From positions 744,001 through 808,000 of the forward strand of contig CAWFGJ010000013.1 of assembly GCA_963815355.1 (NCBI GenBank): a DNA stretch of 64,000 nt. Direction: 5' to 3'. Source of the DNA: JAPUEK01 sp963815355. GTDB lineage: Bacteria > Pseudomonadota > Alphaproteobacteria > Rhodobacterales > Rhodobacteraceae. A program made the position numbers and the translations under genes. Positions 25,261 to 34,143 of this stretch are shown here, piece by piece. The notes below the pieces were generated by a model. It was not told the DNA's origin and ran no database searches. It saw only the letters and a program-made list of their open reading frames with translations. How positions within the stretch are numbered: position 1 is the first letter of the stretch; every line of letters begins with the position of its first letter.

Positions 25261-26958
25261 GTGACGGTCGGCTTCGTGATGCTGTGCCATACGGCACTGG
25301 ACCGCGCCGCTCAGGTGGCGCGGCACTGGGCGGTGCGCGGCTGCCCGGTGGTCATCCATGTCGACAAACGGGTCAAGCGGCGGGCCTATGACGGCTTGGT
25401 CAAGGCGCTGGCCGATCTGCACAACATCCGCTTTTCGGGCCGCCATTCCTGCGAATGGGGCACTTGGGGGATCGTTGCGGCCACCCAAGAGGCCAGCACG
25501 ATCATGCTGCGCGATTTTGCCGAGGTGCGGCATGTCTACCTTGCCTCCGGCTCTTGCCTGCCGCTGCGCCCGGTGGATGAGCTGATCCGCTATCTCGACG
25601 AACGCCCGCGCGTCGATTTCATCGAAAGTGTCACGACCGAGGATGTGGGCTGGACCGTGGGCGGGCTGGATCTGGAACGGTTTACCCTGCGCTTTCCCTT
25701 TAGCTGGCGCAAAAGCCGGCGGCTGTTTGACGGCTATGTGCGCCTGCAACGGCGGCTGCGCTACAAGCGGCGGGTGCCGCCGGGGCTGGTGCCGCATCTG
25801 GGCAGCCAGTGGTGGTGCCTGACGCGGCAAACCCTGTCGGCCATTCTGGAAAACCCCGAGCGGGATGAGATCGACCGCTATTTCCGCCGCGTCTGGATTC
25901 CGGACGAAAGCTATTTCCAGACCTTGGTGCGGCAGGTGTCGTCGCAGGTGGAAAGCCGGTCGCTGACCCTGTCCAAGTTCGATTTTCAGGGCAAGCCGCA
26001 CATTTTCTACGATGACCACCTGCAAATTCTGCGGCGGTCCGATTGCTTTGTAGCGCGCAAGATCTGGCCCCATGCCGGCAAGCTGTACAAAACCTTTCTG
26101 AACGATGACGCGGGCGGTCAGGCGGCGGCAGAGCCGAATCCCGGCAAGATCGACCGGCTTTTTGCGCGCGCGGTAGAGCGGCGGACCAAGGGCCGCCCTG
26201 GCCTTTACATGCAAAGCCGCCATCCGAATGAGCATTGGGAAAATGGCCGCACCGCCGCGCCCTATTCGGTGTTCGAAGGTTTCTCTGATGTGTTTGAGAA
26301 TTTTGAGCTGTGGTTCGGCAAGGCCACCGGAACCCGTGTGCACGGCCATCTGTTCGCCCCCGAGCGGGTGGAATTTGCGGGCGGCGAGACGGTTTACAAC
26401 GGCGCGCTGTCCGACAGCGCGCAAATGCGCGACTACAACCCGAAAAGCTTTCTGACGAACCTGATCTGGAACACCCGTGGTGAGCGGCAGTGCTTTCAGT
26501 TCGGCCCGAATGACAGTCAGGTGCTGAATTGGTTCATCGCGGCAGACCCCAACGCGCAGATCTCGGTGATCTCGGGCGCTTGGGCCATTCCGCTGTTTCG
26601 CGCCAACACCAATTTCTCGGACATCCGGCGCGAGGCCGCCCGGATGCAAAAGATCGAGGCCGAGTTTCTGAGCGTTCTGCGCAGCCCTTGGGTCAAGGCG
26701 CGGGTCCGCACCTGGTCGCTGGCCGAGTTTGTTGAGAACCCGATGGAGCCGTTGCAAACCATTGTGGATGAAATCTCACCCCGCTCTGTCCGCCGCTTGA
26801 CCGAAGCGCCGCGTCTGGCCGATCTGACCGGCTTTGGCCAATTCCTGCAAAACCTGCGCAATCAGGGCATGCAACCGATCCTGATGGGGGATTTCCCGGT
26901 GAACGGGGATCTCCAGCCGTCCAATTCGCGGCGCGGCCGCCCCTATCTGGTGAAATAA
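25261..26958 (+). CDS. Core-2/I-branching (GT14) type beta-1,6-N-acetylglucosaminyltransferase with extra C-terminal domain
   Basis: A 565-residue protein. Residues 1-270 show the GT14 pattern: VGFVMLCHTALDRAAQVARH, VVIHVDKRV, SCEWGTWGIVAATQEA, YLASGSCLPLRPVDEL, GSQWWCLTRQ and the acidic IPDESYFQTL. The bacterial members transfer GlcNAc or xylose. The C-terminal 270 residues (from about NEHWENGRT) form a separate alpha/beta domain that I recognise only as a Rhodobacterales-associated domain of unknown function; it has no P-loop. GTG 25261 is the start. It lies 30 bases after the frameshifted GT gene and 3 bases before the sulfotransferase. Confidence 0.85.
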   Translation: MTVGFVMLCHTALDRAAQVARHWAVRGCPVVIHVDKRVKRRAYDGLVKALADLHNIRFSGRHSCEWGTWGIVAATQEASTIMLRDFAEVRHVYLASGSCLPLRPVDELIRYLDERPRVDFIESVTTEDVGWTVGGLDLERFTLRFPFSWRKSRRLFDGYVRLQRRLRYKRRVPPGLVPHLGSQWWCLTRQTLSAILENPERDEIDRYFRRVWIPDESYFQTLVRQVSSQVESRSLTLSKFDFQGKPHIFYDDHLQILRRSDCFVARKIWPHAGKLYKTFLNDDAGGQAAAEPNPGKIDRLFARAVERRTKGRPGLYMQSRHPNEHWENGRTAAPYSVFEGFSDVFENFELWFGKATGTRVHGHLFAPERVEFAGGETVYNGALSDSAQMRDYNPKSFLTNLIWNTRGERQCFQFGPNDSQVLNWFIAADPNAQISVISGAWAIPLFRANTNFSDIRREAARMQKIEAEFLSVLRSPWVKARVRTWSLAEFVENPMEPLQTIVDEISPRSVRRLTEAPRLADLTGFGQFLQNLRNQGMQPILMGDFPVNGDLQPSNSRRGRPYLVK

Positions 26959-26961
26959 CCC

Positions 26962-28374
26962 ATGGGCAAATCCCCGTTTCACAGCTTTGTCGTCTTTGCA
27001 GAAATGCGCACCGGTTCCAACTTTCTGGAGGCGAACCTGAACGCGCTGGACGGGGTGAAATGCCACGGGGAGGCGTTCAACCCCTATTTCATCGGCGGTG
27101 AGAACAAGCAGGAAATGCTGGGCGTCGACATTGTTGAGCGCGATGCCGATCCATCGAAGCTGCTGCGCGCGATGCGGGCGCAGACCGAGGGGATGGCTGG
27201 TTTTCGCTATTTCCACGACCATGACCCGCGGGTCTTTGATCTGGTGGTCGATGACCCACAGGTCGCCAAGGTGATCCTGACCCGCAACCATCTGGAAAGC
27301 TACATCAGTTGGAAAATCGCGATGGAAAGCGATCAGTGGTGGCTGGCCAATACCAAGCACCTCAAAATCGTGCGCCCGCGTTATGATCAGGCGGAATTCG
27401 CGGCCCGGCTTGAAGAATTGCAGGCGTTTCAGGCGCGGCTTCTGCACCGGCTTCAGGTGACGGGGCAGACGGCCTATTATATTGATTACGATGACATTCT
27501 TGATCTGGATGTGCTGAACGGGCTGGCGGGGTTTCTGGGAGTTCCGGCGCGGCTTAAGGCACTGGATTTCCGGTTCAAGAAGCAAAACCCGGAACCGGTC
27601 GCGGAAAAGGTGTCTAACCCGGCGGAAATGGCGGCCGGGCTTGCGACGATGGATTTCTTCAACATCACCCACAGCCCGAATTTTGAGCCGCGCCGCTCGG
27701 GGGCGGTGCCGCAATATCTGGCCAGTGACACAGCACCGGTGCTGTTCTTGCCGATCAAAAGCGGGCCCGAGGTGCGGATGCGCAAATGGATGAACGCGAT
27801 CGGCCCGGTGACCACCGGGATGGATCGGCCCACCTTGCGCAAATGGCGCGAGGCCAACCCAGGCCAGCGCTCCTTCACCGTGCTGCGCCACCCGCTGGCG
27901 CGGGCGCACGCGGCTTATGCGGATTTTCTGGACAAGGAATGGATGCCGGAACTGCGCCCGTACCTGAAGCGCGTGCACAAGTTCCAATTGCCCCCCAAGG
28001 GCAAGGTGTTTGAAACCGCTGATGAATTCCGCGCCGGGCTGTTGGTGTTTCTGGAACTGATCAAGCACATTCTGTCAGGGCGCACCGAACTGCGCCTGCC
28101 GCCGCAATTTGCCACACAAACCGCGATCCTGCAGGGGTTCGGGCAGTTGCAGCCCCCCGATCTGATCCTGCGCGAGGATCGTCTGGAAAGCGGCTTGGCC
28201 TATCTGGCGCAAGACATCGGGCGCGAATTGCCCCCCCTGCCCCCCGTGCAGGAAAAGCACAGCTTTCCCTTGGCCGACCTGTATGGCCCCGATCTGGAGC
28301 AAGCCGCCCGGCAGGCTTACGGGCGCGACTACACCGCCTTTGGTTTCAACGATTGGGCGCCCTTGCCCGTTTAG
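26962..28374 (+). CDS. NodH/Stf0-like sulfotransferase with a second sulfotransferase-like half
   Basis: A 470-residue protein that probably transfers sulfate from PAPS to a sugar hydroxyl. The N-terminal half has the 5'-phosphosulfate loop FVVFAEMRTGSNFLEANL and a 3'-phosphate segment VILTRNHLESYISW. The C-terminal half restarts with LFLPIKSGPEVRMRKWM and FTVLRHPLARAHAAYADF, resembling the carbohydrate sulfotransferase 2 family RHPxxRxxSAY motif, with a weakened P-loop. Such proteins are annotated NodH in Rhodobacterales; no nodulation role is implied. It closes the glycan gene run that opens with cysQ and converges with the DUF599 gene (4-base overlap). Confidence 0.82.
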   Translation: MGKSPFHSFVVFAEMRTGSNFLEANLNALDGVKCHGEAFNPYFIGGENKQEMLGVDIVERDADPSKLLRAMRAQTEGMAGFRYFHDHDPRVFDLVVDDPQVAKVILTRNHLESYISWKIAMESDQWWLANTKHLKIVRPRYDQAEFAARLEELQAFQARLLHRLQVTGQTAYYIDYDDILDLDVLNGLAGFLGVPARLKALDFRFKKQNPEPVAEKVSNPAEMAAGLATMDFFNITHSPNFEPRRSGAVPQYLASDTAPVLFLPIKSGPEVRMRKWMNAIGPVTTGMDRPTLRKWREANPGQRSFTVLRHPLARAHAAYADFLDKEWMPELRPYLKRVHKFQLPPKGKVFETADEFRAGLLVFLELIKHILSGRTELRLPPQFATQTAILQGFGQLQPPDLILREDRLESGLAYLAQDIGRELPPLPPVQEKHSFPLADLYGPDLEQAARQAYGRDYTAFGFNDWAPLPV

Positions 28375-29057
28375 GCCAAAGGAGTCTGCATCACTTGACG
28401 CGAGGTCGAGGCGAATTCGCGCCGCAGCAGCATCGCCGCCGTCAGCACCGAAACCCCGGCCAAGACTGGCGCGCCAAAGAACCAGCTGAGCGCCGCCAGC
28501 GCGAAATAGATCGAATGCAGCCCGCGGTTAAAGCTTTTGGCGGCGGTGATGTTGATCTCGGCGGCTTGGGCGGCACGGCTATAGGCCTCGGGGTGGTCAG
28601 GATTGTTCGGCACCGCCGCCATCATGACCGAGCAATAGCCGAACAACCTGTTCGACCAGACGAACTTTAGCAGCGCATTGGCCAGAAAGGCCACCGCAAC
28701 CAGCGCCTTGATCGCCAGTTGGCTGCGCTCTGCCTGTAAGGGCAACTCTGCCGCAAGCCCTTGAATAGTCGCCGCATTGCCGATCAGCGCCACACCCCCG
28801 CCAATCGCGATCATCGACGCCGAGGCGAAAAACGCGGTGCCCTGCCGCAGGCTGTCGATGACGCTGGCGTCAAAAATGCGGGGTTGACGGGTCACGAATT
28901 CCTTCATCCACTCGCGCCGGTAATCCTGCATCAGGATTGAGACCGACAACCGCCGCGCCGGGGGGTTCTCGATCAACCATCCGGTGCCATACCATAGGAA
29001 GATCATCAGCCCGAGGGCGATCAGGTCGAAGCGGGTAAGAAGGTCCAGCATGTGCAT
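28371..29057 (-). CDS. DUF599 family membrane protein
   Basis: A 228-residue membrane protein with about four hydrophobic helices and the DUF599 marks RREWM near residue 48, a central GTAFFASASMIAIGGGVAL helix, and FVWSNRLFGYCSVMMAAVPN. Function unknown. Two in-frame ATGs (29057, 29051) are possible. It is divergent from glcD with 79 bases between them, which hold the glc promoter and operator. Confidence 0.88.
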   Translation of the reverse strand: MHMLDLLTRFDLIALGLMIFLWYGTGWLIENPPARRLSVSILMQDYRREWMKEFVTRQPRIFDASVIDSLRQGTAFFASASMIAIGGGVALIGNAATIQGLAAELPLQAERSQLAIKALVAVAFLANALLKFVWSNRLFGYCSVMMAAVPNNPDHPEAYSRAAQAAEINITAAKSFNRGLHSIYFALAALSWFFGAPVLAGVSVLTAAMLLRREFASTSRQVMQTPLA

Positions 29058-29085
29058 CGCCTAGCAGTAGCAAACCCAAGCGCCC

Positions 29086-29114
29086 TTGCCAGCCTGTTAA
29101 ATTGGTTATATTAT
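29086..29114 (+). promoter_or_regulatory. Sigma-70-type promoter of glcDEF
   Basis: -35 TTGCCA (29086-29091) and -10 TATTAT (29109-29114) with a 17-base spacer, about 20 bases ahead of the GGAGG site of glcD. The -10 lies inside the inverted repeat at 29103-29121. Confidence 0.6.
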
Positions 29115-29121
29115 ATTACCA
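29103..29121. promoter_or_regulatory. GntR/FadR-type operator overlapping the glcD -10
   Basis: TGGTTATAT-T-ATATTACCA is a 9+1+9 inverted repeat with one mismatch. The TGGT...ACCA ends match the half-site pattern of FadR-subfamily GntR regulators, the family of GlcC and LldR. Covering the -10 region fits repression in the absence of glycolate. No regulator gene is adjacent. Confidence 0.5.
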
Positions 29122-29136
29122 GATCAGGAGGCCGCT

Positions 29137-30573
29137 ATGGATATGCCAACGCCAAACCCCCGCATCCTGTCGCGCAAGGCGCAGATTGTGGCGGGTCTTC
29201 GGGCCGTATTGCCCGCCGATGCGGTGATCGACGCACCCGAAGAATTGCGCGCCTATGAATGCGATGCGCTGACCGCCTATCGCTGCCCGCCGCTGGCCGT
29301 TGTGCTGCCGCGCTCCACCGCCGAGGTGTCTGCGGTGCTGGCGCTGTGCCACCGCGAGGGGGTGCCGGTGGTGCCGCGCGGGTCTGGCACCTCGCTTGCC
29401 GGGGGGGCCTTGCCCACGGCCGATTGCGTGGTGCTGGGTGTCGCACGCATGGCCGCGGTGCTGGAGACGAACTACCCCGACCGCTTTATCCGTGTGCAGT
29501 CCGGGCGCACCAACCTGTCGGTGACCGGGGCGGTTGAGGAAGACGGTTTTTTCTATGCCCCCGATCCGTCCAGCCAGTTGGCTTGCGCGATTGCGGGCAA
29601 TATCGCGATGAACTCTGGCGGGGCGCATTGCCTGAAATACGGGGTGACGACGAACAACCTGCTGGGTGTCACGCTGGTCCAGATGGACGGCACCGTGCTT
29701 GAGATTGGCGGCAGCCATATGGATTCCGGCGGGCTGGACCTGTTGGGCGTGATCTGCGGGTCCGAGGGGCAGTTGGGCGTGGTGACAGAAGCCACGCTGC
29801 GGCTTTTACCCAAACCCGAAGGCGCGCGCCCGGTGCTGGTGGGTTTTGACAGCAACGAAGTGGCCGGGGCCTGCGTGTCCGATATCATCAAGTCCGGCAT
29901 CCTGCCCGTGGCGATTGAATTCATGGACCGCCCCTGCATCCGCGCAACCGAGGCCTTTGCCAAGGCCGGTTACCCCGATTGCGAGGCCTTGCTGATCATC
30001 GAGGTCGAGGGCAGCCCCGCCGAGATCGACGCCCAGCTTGCCCGGATCCGCGCCATTGCCCAAAGCCACAACCCGGTGGAATTTCGCGAAGCCGCCGATG
30101 AGGCACAGGCCAAGCGCATCTGGCTGGGCCGCAAATCCGCCTTTGGCGCGATGGGGCAGATCAATGATTACATGTGTCTGGATGGAACCATCCCCGTCTC
30201 CAGCCTGCCGCATGTCCTGCGCCGGATTGGCGAGTTGAGTGTGGAATTCGGGTTGGATGTCGGCAATGTCTTTCATGCGGGCGATGGCAACATGCACCCG
30301 TTGATCCTCTATGATGCCAATAAGCCCGGCGATCTTGAACTGTGCGAGGCCTTCGGGGCCGAGGTGCTGAAGCTGTGCGTCGAGGTGGGCGGTTGCCTGA
30401 CCGGAGAGCATGGCGTGGGGATCGAGAAGCGCGATCTGATGTCGGTTCAATACGCCCCCGCCGATCTGGCCGCGCAGATGGCCGTCAAGGATGTGTTTGA
30501 TCCGCAATGGCTTTTGAACCCCGCCAAGGTCTTTCCGTTGGCCAGCAGCCAATCCCGTCGGGCCGAGGCCTGA
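29137..30573 (+). CDS. glcD: Glycolate oxidase subunit GlcD (FAD-binding)
   Basis: The catalytic flavin subunit of glycolate dehydrogenase, oxidising glycolate (and D-lactate) to glyoxylate. The 478-residue protein has the PCMH-type FAD domain: RSTAEVSAVLALCHREGVPV, VPRGSGTSLAGGALP and the YAPDPSSQLACAIAGNIAMN segment; the C-terminal substrate cap ends with GGCLTGEHGVGIEKRDLM. First gene of glcDEF, preceded by an identified promoter and GntR-type operator. The next gene begins 24 bases later. Confidence 0.95.
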   Translation: MDMPTPNPRILSRKAQIVAGLRAVLPADAVIDAPEELRAYECDALTAYRCPPLAVVLPRSTAEVSAVLALCHREGVPVVPRGSGTSLAGGALPTADCVVLGVARMAAVLETNYPDRFIRVQSGRTNLSVTGAVEEDGFFYAPDPSSQLACAIAGNIAMNSGGAHCLKYGVTTNNLLGVTLVQMDGTVLEIGGSHMDSGGLDLLGVICGSEGQLGVVTEATLRLLPKPEGARPVLVGFDSNEVAGACVSDIIKSGILPVAIEFMDRPCIRATEAFAKAGYPDCEALLIIEVEGSPAEIDAQLARIRAIAQSHNPVEFREAADEAQAKRIWLGRKSAFGAMGQINDYMCLDGTIPVSSLPHVLRRIGELSVEFGLDVGNVFHAGDGNMHPLILYDANKPGDLELCEAFGAEVLKLCVEVGGCLTGEHGVGIEKRDLMSVQYAPADLAAQMAVKDVFDPQWLLNPAKVFPLASSQSRRAEA

Positions 30574-30597
30574 CCCACTACCGCCAAAGGAACGCCC

Positions 30598-31809
30598 ATG
30601 CTGCATCCGATGACCGAAGCCGACCTGTCAGACGCGATCCGCGCGGCCAAAGGCCCGTTGAAGATCGTGGGCGGGGGCACGCGCCCGATCGGGCGGCCGG
30701 TTGTGGGCGAAACTCTGTCCACGGCCGGGCTGGCGGGGATCACGCTCTATGATCCGGGCGCGCTGACGATGGTGGTGCGCGCAGGCACCCCCCTTGCCGA
30801 GGTCGAGGCGGCCTTGGCCGCAGAAGGCCAGCGCCTGCCGTTTGAACCAATGGACCATCGCCCGCTTCTGGGCACCTCTGGCAGCCCGACCATCGGGGCG
30901 GTTGCGGCGATGAACAACTCTGGCCCCCGCCGAATTTTGGCCGGAGCGGCGCGCGACCACATGCTGGGGGTGCGCTATGTCGATGGGGCGGGCGGGATCA
31001 TCAAGAACGGCGGGCGGGTGATGAAGAACGTCACCGGCTATGATCTGGTCAAGCTGATGGCGGGCAGTTTTGGCACCTTGGGTGTGCTGAGTGAGGTGGC
31101 GCTCAAGGTACTGCCGACCCCTGAAACGCAGGCGACGCTGGCGCTGTCGGTGCCGGATGCGGCGGCGGGGGTCGCGGCCATGTCCGCCGCACTCGGGTCG
31201 CCCTATGAGGTGTCGGGCGCGGCGTTCGGCCCGTTTGAAGGGGCCACGGCCGCAGGTCCGGTCTACCTGCGGGTTGAGGGGTTTGCCGCTTCGGTCAGCT
31301 ACCGCGTTGGGCGGCTGCGCGATTTGCTGCGCGGACGGGGTGACCTGTCGGTGCTGGACAATCCGGCCGCGTCGGTGGACCTTTGGCGCGGCATTCGCGA
31401 TGTGACGGCCTTTGCCGACAACGCGGCTGTGCTGCGGGTGGCGCTGCAACCCTCGCGTCTGGCCGATGTGCAGGCGGCGGCGATCCGCGCCGGATTGCGC
31501 TGTCAGATGCTGGCCGATTGGGGGGGCGGCCTGCTGTGGGTGTCGGCCCGCGACGATGATCTGCACCACAATGCAAATGGCCAGCCCGACGAAGATGCGA
31601 CGCTGGCCGGGGCGCAGCGGCTGTTGGCGCATTTCCAGGCCCATGCGGCCCGAAACGGCGGCCACGCGACGATGGTCAAGGCCCCCATCGGCCTGCGCAC
31701 CCGCGCCGCGATGTTTCAGCCAGAGGCGGCCCCTCTGGCCGCCCTCAGCGCCGGATTGCGCGCCAAATTTGACCCTCGTGGCCTTTTGAACCCCGGATTG
31801 ATGACCTGA
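30598..31809 (+). CDS. glcE: Glycolate oxidase FAD-binding subunit GlcE
   Basis: The second FAD-domain subunit of glycolate dehydrogenase. The 403-residue sequence has a truncated PCMH domain: LKIVGGGTRPIGRP, TLYDPGALTMVVRAGTPLAE and ISGDHRPLLGTSGSPTIG-like PLLGTSGSPTIGAVAAMNNS, followed by GGRVMKNVTGYDLVKLMAGS, which is diagnostic for GlcE. It lies between glcD and glcF, one base before glcF. Confidence 0.94.
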   Translation: MLHPMTEADLSDAIRAAKGPLKIVGGGTRPIGRPVVGETLSTAGLAGITLYDPGALTMVVRAGTPLAEVEAALAAEGQRLPFEPMDHRPLLGTSGSPTIGAVAAMNNSGPRRILAGAARDHMLGVRYVDGAGGIIKNGGRVMKNVTGYDLVKLMAGSFGTLGVLSEVALKVLPTPETQATLALSVPDAAAGVAAMSAALGSPYEVSGAAFGPFEGATAAGPVYLRVEGFAASVSYRVGRLRDLLRGRGDLSVLDNPAASVDLWRGIRDVTAFADNAAVLRVALQPSRLADVQAAAIRAGLRCQMLADWGGGLLWVSARDDDLHHNANGQPDEDATLAGAQRLLAHFQAHAARNGGHATMVKAPIGLRTRAAMFQPEAAPLAALSAGLRAKFDPRGLLNPGLMT

Positions 31810-31810
31810 T

Positions 31811-33094
31811 ATGCAAACCAATTTCACCCCCGAACAACTGCGCGATCCGGGCCTTGCGCGCGCCAATCAGATCCTGCGGTCTTGCGTGCATTGCGGGTTT
31901 TGCACCGCCACCTGCCCGACCTATCAGGTCCTGGGGGATGAGCTGGACAGCCCACGCGGGCGCATCTACCTGATCAAGGACATGCTGGAAACCGGGCGAC
32001 CCGCCGATGCGCTGACGGTCAAGCATGTTGACCGCTGTCTGTCCTGTCTGGCCTGTATGACCACCTGCCCCAGCGGTGTGCATTACATGCATCTGGTGGA
32101 TCAGGCGCGCAGCTATATCGAGGCGACCTACAAACGCCCCCTGATGGACCGCCTGTTGCGGGCGGTTCTGGCGCGGGTGTTACCCTACCCAAAACGTTTT
32201 CGGCTGGCCCTGCTTGGCGCAAAAATTGCGCGCCCCTTCAAAGGCTTGCTGCCAGACCCCCGCCTGCGCGCCATGCTGGAGATGGCCCCCAAAACCATCC
32301 CCCCCGTCAGCCGCAACGATGACCCGCAAAGCTTTGCCCCGGTCGGGCCGCGCAAGTACCGTGTGGCGCTGATGACGGGCTGCGCGCAAAAGGCGCTGAA
32401 CACCGACATCAACGATGCAACCATCCGCCTGTTGCGGCGGTTGGGTTGTGAGGTGGTGGTGGCCAAAGGGGCTGGCTGTTGCGGCGCGCTGACCCATCAC
32501 ATGGGCAAGACCGACCTTAGCCATGGCTCGGCCGCCGCCAATATCCGCGCATGGATGGCGGAAAAGTCCGGTCAGGGGCTGGATGCCATCGTCATCAACA
32601 CCTCCGGCTGCGGCACAACGGTCAAGGATTACGGCCACATGTTCCGCACCGACCCTTTGGCGGCGGACGCGGCAGAGATCGCGGGGCTGGCGGTGGACAT
32701 CTCGGAACTGCTGGAGCGCATCGGCCTGCCAGAAGGCGCGCCAAAAGGGCTACGCGTGGCCTATCACGCCGCCTGCTCGCTGCAACACGGCCAGCAGGTC
32801 AAGACCGCGCCCAAGACCTTGCTGAAACGGGTGGGTTTTGAGGTGGTCGAACCCGCCGACAGCCATCTGTGCTGTGGCTCTGCCGGTACCTATAATCTGC
32901 TGCAACCCGAGATTTCGGCCCAACTCAAAGCCCGCAAGGTCCAGACGCTGGAGGCCAAATCTCCCGACATCATCGCGGCGGGCAATATCGGTTGCATGAT
33001 GCAGATCGGCTCTGCCACCGGGGTGCCCGTCGTGCACACCGTCGAACTGCTGGACTGGGCAACAGGCGGGCCAAAACCGCGCGGCTTGGGGTAA
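31811..33094 (+). CDS. glcF: Glycolate oxidase iron-sulfur subunit GlcF
   Basis: The electron-transfer subunit of glycolate dehydrogenase. The 427-residue protein has two 4Fe-4S motifs near the N-terminus, CVHCGFCTATCPTY and CLSCLACMTTCPSG, then two CCG domains (GCGTTVKDYG and the C-terminal CCGSAGTYNLLQPE). It passes electrons from GlcD/GlcE toward the quinone pool. It completes the operon; the next gene is 107 bases away with its own ribosome binding site. Confidence 0.95.
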   Translation: MQTNFTPEQLRDPGLARANQILRSCVHCGFCTATCPTYQVLGDELDSPRGRIYLIKDMLETGRPADALTVKHVDRCLSCLACMTTCPSGVHYMHLVDQARSYIEATYKRPLMDRLLRAVLARVLPYPKRFRLALLGAKIARPFKGLLPDPRLRAMLEMAPKTIPPVSRNDDPQSFAPVGPRKYRVALMTGCAQKALNTDINDATIRLLRRLGCEVVVAKGAGCCGALTHHMGKTDLSHGSAAANIRAWMAEKSGQGLDAIVINTSGCGTTVKDYGHMFRTDPLAADAAEIAGLAVDISELLERIGLPEGAPKGLRVAYHAACSLQHGQQVKTAPKTLLKRVGFEVVEPADSHLCCGSAGTYNLLQPEISAQLKARKVQTLEAKSPDIIAAGNIGCMMQIGSATGVPVVHTVELLDWATGGPKPRGLG

Positions 33095-33201
33095 AGCGTT
33101 GCGCGCGAAATTCTTTAGGACAACGGCGGCGCACTCCGTCTAGGTTAGCCAAAATGCTGCCGCAAACGAAGACTATTCCCGGCAGGATAACAGGAGTTTC
33201 C

Positions 33202-34014
33202 ATGCGCCTTCTTGCCCTGATCTTGCTGGTTTCCCAGTGCCTTACCATGGCCCCGACGGATGTTCAGGCGCAGGATATACCCTTGCGCAGCCTGCAGACT
33301 TCGGATTCCGGGCGGGGTTGGGCGGCGGTCGGGCGGTTGAATCTTGGCAAGCGGGGGTTTTGCACGGCCACGTTGATCGCCCCGCAATTGGTGCTGACAG
33401 CGGCGCATTGCCTGTTTGACAAGGAAACCGGCGCGCGGATGAATCCGGCGGATATGGAATTCCTTGCCGGGTGGCGCAATGGCCGCGCCGAGGCATATCG
33501 CGGCGTGCAGCGCGCGATGGCGCATCCTGACTATATCTATTCCGGTGCCGACAATCTGGACCGCGTGGCCTTTGATCTGGCGCTGCTGGAACTGGATCAA
33601 CCGATCCGCCTGCCCTCCATCCAGCCCTTTGCGACCGACACCTACCCTGCAACCGGTGATGAGGTTGAAGTGGTGTCTTACGCCCAAGACCGTGCAGAAG
33701 CGCCCTCATTGCAAGAGGTGTGCCACGTGCTGGACCGCGCGCCACAGGCGCTTGTGCTGTCGTGCAATGTCGATTTCGGCTCTTCTGGCGCGCCGATCTT
33801 TGCCGAACGAGACGGGCAGATGCGCATCGTCTCCATCGTGTCGGCCAAGGCCGATCTGGACGGCGAACGCGTCGCCCTTGGCATCAACCTGACCGAACCG
33901 CTGGCCACGCTGCAAGCCGCAATGGCCGAGGGCGGCCAGCCTGCCCGGCTTGGCGGCACCGTGCGGCTTTTGTCCGGCGGGCAGACGGGCGGGGCAAAGT
34001 TCATCAAGCCCTGA
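33202..34014 (+). CDS. Secreted trypsin-like serine protease (S1 family)
   Basis: A 270-residue exported protein with a signal peptide (cleavage expected near VQAQ, residue 24). The catalytic triad is His69 (LTAAHC), Asp125 (VAFDLALLEL) and Ser195 in DFGSSGAPIF, where the usual GDSGGP is altered to GSSGAP. Cysteines at 54/70 and 174/188 fit the chymotrypsin-fold disulfides. ATG 33202 follows CAGGAG; the longer frame upstream overlaps glcF. It probably acts in the periplasm or outside. Specificity is not readable. Confidence 0.85.
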   Translation: MRLLALILLVSQCLTMAPTDVQAQDIPLRSLQTSDSGRGWAAVGRLNLGKRGFCTATLIAPQLVLTAAHCLFDKETGARMNPADMEFLAGWRNGRAEAYRGVQRAMAHPDYIYSGADNLDRVAFDLALLELDQPIRLPSIQPFATDTYPATGDEVEVVSYAQDRAEAPSLQEVCHVLDRAPQALVLSCNVDFGSSGAPIFAERDGQMRIVSIVSAKADLDGERVALGINLTEPLATLQAAMAEGGQPARLGGTVRLLSGGQTGGAKFIKP

Positions 34015-34092
34015 CCGATCCGCGCGCCGGATCGCATGGGCCGGGCCTGCTTGGAGCGCGTGCGTTTTGGGCGATGCTCCGATAGCGGGGGT

Positions 34093-34122
34093 CTTGAAAA
34101 GCGGCGGGGCCTTTCCCAAATT
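34093..34122 (+). promoter_or_regulatory. RpoH (sigma-32) heat-shock promoter
   Basis: CTTGAAAA (34093-34100), 14-base spacer, CCCAAATT (34115-34122) matches the CTTGAAA-N11-16-CCCNATNT heat-shock consensus closely. Transcription would begin near 34128, giving a leader of about 90 bases before the small heat-shock gene. Confidence 0.75.
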
Positions 34123-34143
34123 CAGGGTGTCCCCGGATGCCGA

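Noticed and set aside
29401..29407. G7 in glcD as a phase-variation tract
   Set aside because: The gene is intact and complete, and similar runs occur in other intact genes in this GC-rich sequence.
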